Assembly (NCBI GenBank): GCA_900555715.1
Contig: USMC01000024.1
Location: 1 to 39,498 of the forward strand
Origin: an uncultured Porphyromonadaceae bacterium
Lineage (GTDB): Bacteria; Bacteroidota; Bacteroidia; Bacteroidales; Muribaculaceae
DNA length: 39,498 bases
Direction: 5' to 3'
Each line of letters starts with the position of its first letter. The stretch's first letter is position 1. This document shows, in pieces, positions 34,546 through 39,498 of this stretch. A program made the translations under genes and the position numbers. The notes under the pieces were generated by a model. It did not search any database. It was given only the letters and a program-made list of their open reading frames with translations, and was not told the DNA's origin.

Positions 34546-37500
34546 TTATTTCGAATCGCGGTAAACTTTCGGCGTCACTCCGTATATCTTCTTGAAGTCG
34601 GAATAGAATGCCGTTTTATTATTCATGCCCACGCGGTAGATAATTTCCTGGATGGACAGATTAGTTGTGAGAATGAGATTGGCAGCATAGCTGTAGCGGT
34701 ATCTCTTTACGAAATCATTGGGCGTATATGGCGTGAATTTCTTGAATTTACGGTATAGCGTACGCAGATCGCATCCGAGCGCGGAGGCCAGTTCGGACGG
34801 TTTCAGCGATGATTCATCAGTAAGATTTTCTGCGATTACCCGCTTGACACTCTCGAGGAATTCTTTTCCTTCATTGGAAATTTCCATACCGTCCTCTATC
34901 GTCACAGAACTTTCTTTCGAGCGGTAGTAGTCACGGTCGTTGTCCTTGCGCTTCAAGAGCCGCGAAAGCACAACTTTCAGGAAGTCGGGACTGAACGGTT
35001 TCGTAACATACGCATCGGCGCCTGCGTTGTATGCCTTCATCTTGAAGTCTTCCGTCATATTGGCAGATAGCACTATCACAGGCAGATGCTTGGCATATTT
35101 GCTGTCGCGCACCATCTTCACGAACTCTATACCATCCACATCAGGCATCATTATGTCGGTGATAATCAACGAAGGAAGCTGACTTTCGATCTGCTGCATC
35201 GCAGCCATGGCAGTGGTGGCTCTCATCACAGTATATTCTTCCGACAATATGTCATTCAATAACCACAGCATGTCGGGATTGTCGTCAACGACAAGAACCA
35301 TGGGGCGGCTTTCAATTTCCACCTTTGGCAAAACCGGCACTTCTTCAGCCGGCTCCGGCGGCACGCTGTTTATCTCTAAAGGAGGCAGCGTGACAGTGAA
35401 ACGAGCATACTCGCCCTCAGTGCTTTCGCATGTTATCTCACCTTTCAGCTTTGTCACCATCTCGTGACAGATATACAATCCGAGCCCATGACGGGAAGCC
35501 ATATCGCGATAGCTGTTGCGGTCTACATTGTTGAAGACGACAAATTTATCGAACAAAGTTTTGATATTCGCCGCCTTGATTCCGGCGCCGGTATTATAGA
35601 CGTCGATGACAAGATTCCCGTTCTCGGGATGTGATATACTGACACGTATCTCGCCGCCTTCCGGCGTATATTTCAGTGCATTCGAAATCAAGTTGTTCAC
35701 GATTTTGCCAAGACTGGATATATCGGTGTTCCAGCGCAGCCCGGATGCATCGTTATGCGATATGAACATGATGCCGCTTTCCTGCGCGATCTGGTCGTAT
35801 GAACTTACCCAGCGCTCGAACATATAATCGGTAAGCACCGGCTGCAACCGCAATCGCGTGAAATTGCCTTCCTCCATATTGCGCACTTCGAGTATCTCTT
35901 CGACAAGTTCATTCAGCCGACGGCTGTGGCAACGGAGCGACTCGATGTACGGTTCGAGCTTCTTCTGCTGCTCCTCATCTGTGTTCTTCTGCAGGATGTC
36001 GCACATCGCCATAATCATTGTCAGGGGCGAACACAGCTCGTGGGTAATGTTTGTAAAAAACTCCAGACGATCGACGTGAAGCCGCTCCTGCTCATTCTTA
36101 TACAGGGTAGACTCCATCTCGCGGTGCTTGCGCTGCATCACTTTGTGATAGCGCACCAGAATTATCGCGACGATGATGACAAACAGCAACACATAGCACA
36201 CCATCGCCCACGGACGCGCGTACCACGGATGATTTACGACAATAGGCAAAACGTTCTCGACGCCCGACTCAGCTGTCGCATCTGTACTGCTGCGCACCTT
36301 CAACCGATATTTGCCGGGCGGCAGGTTCTTGAATGACGCATCGGCGTTAGCTCCGGCATTCACCCACATATCATCGTATCCCTCAAGCTTATACCAATAG
36401 TTTATAGTCTCGCTGTTCACATAATCCAGAGAAGCGAACGAAAGGCGGAGCATATTCTGATCGTAAGCAAGGCGAAGCACTCCATCGTCGCTGCACAGAA
36501 GACCGCCGGTATCCTCCACTCCATTGACCTCAATGGAAGTAAAAAGCACAGGTGCATTGAACTTCTCGGTACTTGCCTTCTCATACACTCCTGATTTCAA
36601 TATGGTTATACCATTGAGAGCACCAAAAATCACATTTCCGTCGTAAGGCGACATATATCCGGCATTATCGCAGTATTCGTTTATGCCTCCCGTCGGCTCC
36701 GACACACTGTATAGCGACTTGCTGCCGGAGTTATACAGCGCAAGCCCTTTGTTTGTGCTCAGCCATACATTTCCGCGCCCGTCGGGGATGATGGCATGTA
36801 TCATGTCGTTGGCAAGACCTTCGTTACGTGTAACTACTTTGAGCAATTCGGGCGCCTGCGGATTGCGGCAATCAAGAATTCCGGCGCCTGCGCTCGAGCC
36901 GAAATACAGCATTCCGTCGCCGCTGTACGTGAGGCAGATGATGTCGCCTATACCGGGCAGTGTGTCTGTCACAGGGGTGAGGAAACTATACTCGTAAGTA
37001 TTGAGATTAAATCGGACAATACCCAGACCGCCGCGGCAACCTATATACAGGCAGTCGCCGCGATCCCACGTTATCGAATAGATTTCATCGCATATATATT
37101 TCCCGTTGCGGAACATAAATTTGTCGGTGCGCACAATCTTTTCGGGGCTCTTTCCATCCAGGACAGCACGCACAAGACCCGTAGAAGGCGATGCAAGCCA
37201 TAGCACAGTGTCGTTCTGCTCATATATGTCATGTATGTTGATTATGTCTTTGCCATAAAGATTGACCGGCGTGCGGTCCTTGCCGTGAAAATAAGATATA
37301 CCGGGTCCATACGAGGCTACCCATACCCGCCCGGGATGGACGAGGCTTTCCTTTATGGCAAAAATCTGGTCGTCGGGCAATCCTTCAGTCTTGCCGATAC
37401 GCGTTATGCGCGACTGCGGTATTTCGTCCATATCTGTCACCGACTGGTAGTCCGAAATAACGAAAAGTCCGTTACCCTTGGTTCCGATCCACAGATTATC

Positions 37501-38589
37501 ATCTATATCCGTATAGAAAGTTCTGATCGGTTTCGACAGTCTGCCGACTGCCGACGAGCGTATTGTGGATATGCGTGAATCTTTCTCCACAAACCTTTGC
37601 AGTCCGCGACCGTCCGTACCGACCCAAACTATAGGCTGGCGGGAGTCGTGCATTATATGGAAAACGCCCGTTTCTGTATAGTTGTACTCTCCCTTGTATC
37701 CGTTTGCGGCACTCAGGCGCAGCACGCCAAGCGGTGCAACACTCACAAGTATGTCGTCATCGAGACGTGTGATGCCGGATATTACGTCATAATCCTGAAC
37801 CATCCCGCTCACTGAGGCGATATAGTCGACTGTCTGCGTATTCTGGTTGTGGTGGTACAACCTACCATTACCGTCTATATAGAAAAAGCCCGTGTCGCTT
37901 GCGAAAACAGTGCCCATGGGCGCTTCATGCATCCGCACCTTTTCCCATGAAAAATGAGCCTGCCCCTCGCCATAACCTTTGGAAAAATCGTATTGCACCT
38001 TATAGGCATATTCTGCCTTCGGGAAAAACCACACCGTGTTGTAACCTGCAATCACAATACGACAAGGGGACAGAACGCCAACCCATTTCGGAACCGGCAG
38101 CCGGGTAAATTCATGGGTCTCGCGATTGTAGTACATGCACTGCCCGTCATATCCCGAAGTGAACACATTTCCGAGCGTGTCGGCTGCGGTGGTATAGCGT
38201 TCACCCCTTATGTCAGGGTGATGCTCGAGACAGCGCAGCTCACGAGTGGAGAATTTGTCAAATCCCATGGTGGTGAGCACCCACATGACATCCGGTTCGG
38301 CGCATCTGAGTTCGGATATGATATTTCCCGAAAGGCTCGACGGATTATTGAATTCGAACCTGAAAACTTTCACATGTTTACCGTCGTATCGGTTCAGACC
38401 GTCGTACGTTCCGCACCAGATGAATCCCTCTCGGTCCTGTTCCATCATCATGACACTGTTGTTCGACAGCTGCTCTGTGTGCGGTGCGACCTCAAGCGCA
38501 TACGGCGATGCAACCACGCCGCAGGGCACAAGAAAGCACAATAACTTCATTACAGTGACAATGATGGTTCTTCTCATTTTGTTATTCAT
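34546..38589 (-). CDS. Hybrid two-component system sensor/regulator (HTCS)
   Basis: One-protein sensor that binds a mannan breakdown product in the periplasm and activates the locus. The 1347 residues comprise: signal sequence (1-28), two seven-bladed reg_prop propellers (about 35-670, with repeats such as GFIWCGTYDGLNRYDG and NLWIGTKGNGL), a Y_Y_Y domain (about 700-785), one membrane helix (792-815), a dimerisation/phosphoacceptor domain with His850 in NITHELCSPLT, an ATPase domain (NNLISNALKYTPEGG, HGLGLYI), a receiver (about 1098-1205, phosphoacceptor Asp1145 in IITDIMMPD) and a C-terminal AraC helix-turn-helix (about 1245-1347). All catalytic boxes are present. The first ATG leaves only 11 bp after the promoter box; M5 (38577) is an alternative start. 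Confidence 0.97.
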   Translation of the reverse strand: MNNKMRRTIIVTVMKLLCFLVPCGVVASPYALEVAPHTEQLSNNSVMMMEQDREGFIWCGTYDGLNRYDGKHVKVFRFEFNNPSSLSGNIISELRCAEPDVMWVLTTMGFDKFSTRELRCLEHHPDIRGERYTTAADTLGNVFTSGYDGQCMYYNRETHEFTRLPVPKWVGVLSPCRIVIAGYNTVWFFPKAEYAYKVQYDFSKGYGEGQAHFSWEKVRMHEAPMGTVFASDTGFFYIDGNGRLYHHNQNTQTVDYIASVSGMVQDYDVISGITRLDDDILVSVAPLGVLRLSAANGYKGEYNYTETGVFHIMHDSRQPIVWVGTDGRGLQRFVEKDSRISTIRSSAVGRLSKPIRTFYTDIDDNLWIGTKGNGLFVISDYQSVTDMDEIPQSRITRIGKTEGLPDDQIFAIKESLVHPGRVWVASYGPGISYFHGKDRTPVNLYGKDIINIHDIYEQNDTVLWLASPSTGLVRAVLDGKSPEKIVRTDKFMFRNGKYICDEIYSITWDRGDCLYIGCRGGLGIVRFNLNTYEYSFLTPVTDTLPGIGDIICLTYSGDGMLYFGSSAGAGILDCRNPQAPELLKVVTRNEGLANDMIHAIIPDGRGNVWLSTNKGLALYNSGSKSLYSVSEPTGGINEYCDNAGYMSPYDGNVIFGALNGITILKSGVYEKASTEKFNAPVLFTSIEVNGVEDTGGLLCSDDGVLRLAYDQNMLRLSFASLDYVNSETINYWYKLEGYDDMWVNAGANADASFKNLPPGKYRLKVRSSTDATAESGVENVLPIVVNHPWYARPWAMVCYVLLFVIIVAIILVRYHKVMQRKHREMESTLYKNEQERLHVDRLEFFTNITHELCSPLTMIMAMCDILQKNTDEEQQKKLEPYIESLRCHSRRLNELVEEILEVRNMEEGNFTRLRLQPVLTDYMFERWVSSYDQIAQESGIMFISHNDASGLRWNTDISSLGKIVNNLISNALKYTPEGGEIRVSISHPENGNLVIDVYNTGAGIKAANIKTLFDKFVVFNNVDRNSYRDMASRHGLGLYICHEMVTKLKGEITCESTEGEYARFTVTLPPLEINSVPPEPAEEVPVLPKVEIESRPMVLVVDDNPDMLWLLNDILSEEYTVMRATTAMAAMQQIESQLPSLIITDIMMPDVDGIEFVKMVRDSKYAKHLPVIVLSANMTEDFKMKAYNAGADAYVTKPFSPDFLKVVLSRLLKRKDNDRDYYRSKESSVTIEDGMEISNEGKEFLESVKRVIAENLTDESSLKPSELASALGCDLRTLYRKFKKFTPYTPNDFVKRYRYSYAANLILTTNLSIQEIIYRVGMNNKTAFYSDFKKIYGVTPKVYRDSK

Positions 38590-38600
38590 GGATTTGACGG

Positions 38601-38608
38601 CAAAATTA
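38601..38608 (-). promoter_or_regulatory. -7 box of the sensor gene
   Basis: TAATTTTG on the minus strand, 11 bp before the first ATG (38589) and 23 bp before the alternative ATG at 38577. No -33 TTTG is present at standard spacing. The implied leader is very short. Confidence 0.45.
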
Positions 38609-38635
38609 TATGCACTACGGCATTACCAGGTATCA

Positions 38636-38665
38636 AATAATGACATTTTATCACTGAATAGTGAC
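38636..38665 (-). promoter_or_regulatory. Best pair of putative regulator-binding repeats (sensor gene promoter)
   Basis: Two clear units on the minus strand, GTCATTATTTGATACC (core 38636-38644) and GTCACTATTCA (core 38657-38665), are spaced exactly 21 bp apart, about two helical turns. The first begins 28 bp from the end of the -7 box. This suggests autoregulation by the AraC output domain. Confidence 0.5.
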
Positions 38666-38835
38666 AGGTGTGCGTAATTGTCACCACGCTCTACTTTAAC
38701 TGCAATTTATACCACTCGTATACGCGATTGGCACAACCGCACACGCCTAAACAATCCGATTAGCCGAAAAGCTTTTTCCTCTGGAATAGATTTTAAACGT
38801 ATGCGTTTCGCAGATTACAGATATATATAGAAAGA

Positions 38836-38878
38836 GCCGGCTGCTACGATGCTGTTTTAGCATGCATGGCGAGCCGGC
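38836..38878 (-). terminator. Stem-loop terminator of the flavin reductase gene
   Basis: GCCGGCT (38836-38842) pairs with AGCCGGC (38872-38878), and an inner stem ATGCT/AGCAT encloses a GTTTT loop. On the minus strand CTTTCTATATATA follows. It lies eight bases past the stop codon at 38887. Confidence 0.6.
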
Positions 38879-38886
38879 GGAAGGGG

Positions 38887-39498
38887 TTATATCTCATAGA
38901 AATGCGACCGGTCAACTCCGCAGACCGGACAGACAAAGTCAGCCGGCAGGTCTTTTTCGGATTCAACCACATAGCCGCACACGTCGCACTTGAATTTACG
39001 CACTTCTTGTTTGGCAGATACTGATTCCGACTCCTGCGGTGCCCTGTAGGTCGGGGCATTTTTAGGCGCATTTCCTTTTATCACTCTGTGGTAGTATGCA
39101 TACGTCATAGGCGTGCCGCTGCCTGAATATGAGCCGACAAGCTTGCCGATAACAATCACATGTGTGCCGCAGTCGATAAAATTTACAGCGTCAAGAATAA
39201 GACGACCGCAGAAACTGCCTCTGACTGCCGGCGTACCGTCAAGCTCGTCATAGCCGAAATCTGCATATTTGTCTGCATCACGTGAAGACCGGAATCCGAA
39301 GGAACTGATAATCATCGGGTCGGCATCCTCGGATATTATGGATATGCTGAATCTCGGATTCTTCTTTATGCAATCAAGAGTATAGTTCTTTTTGTTGAGG
39401 CATATTGCCAGAGACGGATTCTCACTTGTCACCTGAAAACAAGTGTTGATAATACAGCCGGCGAGCTTGTCGTCGGAAAAACATCCGACGACATAAAG
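38887..39498 (-). CDS. Flavin reductase with C-terminal rubredoxin-like zinc/iron knuckle (5' end beyond window)
   Basis: Predicted cytoplasmic redox protein: an FMN-binding split-barrel flavin reductase domain (GCIINTCFQVTSENPSLAIC, NYTLDCIKKNPRFSISIIS, GTHVIVIGKLVGS) followed by a short two-CxxC module (FKCDVCGYVV...DFVCPVCG). This resembles high-molecular-weight rubredoxin-type proteins that pass electrons to oxygen- or NO-reducing partners. The frame stays open to the window edge (203 codons visible), so a few N-terminal residues are missing; a GTG at 39432 is internal. The knuckle has only about 15 residues between its CxxC pairs, like rubrerythrin rather than classical rubredoxin. It is unrelated to the mannan genes. 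Confidence 0.88.
   Translation of the reverse strand, partial: LYVVGCFSDDKLAGCIINTCFQVTSENPSLAICLNKKNYTLDCIKKNPRFSISIISEDADPMIISSFGFRSSRDADKYADFGYDELDGTPAVRGSFCGRLILDAVNFIDCGTHVIVIGKLVGSYSGSGTPMTYAYYHRVIKGNAPKNAPTYRAPQESESVSAKQEVRKFKCDVCGYVVESEKDLPADFVCPVCGVDRSHFYEI

Overview
The window looks like a Bacteroidales chromosome, most likely Muribaculaceae or a close Prevotella-like relative. The evidence is a SusC/SusD pair, a hybrid two-component regulator with AraC output, Bacteroidetes-type TAnnTTTG promoter boxes, and short 'YNLQGIRV...GLYI..GRKVLKR' C-terminal tails of the kind often seen in that group. The family-level assignment is inference.

Almost everything between 0.7 and 38.6 kb is one polysaccharide utilization locus for alpha-mannan or mannoprotein. 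Reading the minus strand from high to low coordinate, it holds: the hybrid two-component sensor (38589-34546), a GH92 mannosidase (34474-32189), a long GH38 with a secretion-type tail (31969-28022), a large GLUG-repeat protein (27968-24318), SusC (24171-20971), SusD (20962-18923), a lectin-GH76-CBM endo-mannanase (18863-16788), a C10 (streptopain-like) cysteine protease (16751-13938), a second GH38 (13765-10139), a basic-secretory-protein metalloprotease fused to GH92 (10040-6972), a secreted GH130 with two F5/8C domains (6837-4537), and a third GH92 (4507-2270). A GH125 exo-alpha-1,6-mannosidase (710-2173, plus strand) converges on the end of this array.

A working model is that yeast-type mannan or a mannoprotein is bound and cut at the surface (GH76, perhaps C10, GH130, the tailed GH38 and the GLUG protein). 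SusC/D imports the oligosaccharides. The periplasmic GH92, GH38 and GH125 enzymes trim alpha-1,2, alpha-1,3 and alpha-1,6 mannose, while GH130 removes beta-1,2-mannose caps. The presence of two unrelated predicted protease modules suggests the substrate is glycoprotein rather than bare glycan.

Regulation: four minus-strand promoters share an identical TAATTTTG box. Upstream of each, at a fixed distance, lie direct repeats about 21 bp apart resembling GTCAYTATTTG. This is a good candidate operator for the hybrid regulator. Stem-loops sit at several gene junctions and probably divide the array into differently expressed segments.

The left 0.7 kb has no convincing gene. It carries three 33-bp-spaced repeats that resemble the end of an insertion sequence, plus a strong orphan promoter. 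The right edge holds a flavin reductase-rubredoxin-like protein cut by the window end. No rRNA, tRNA or CRISPR array was seen.
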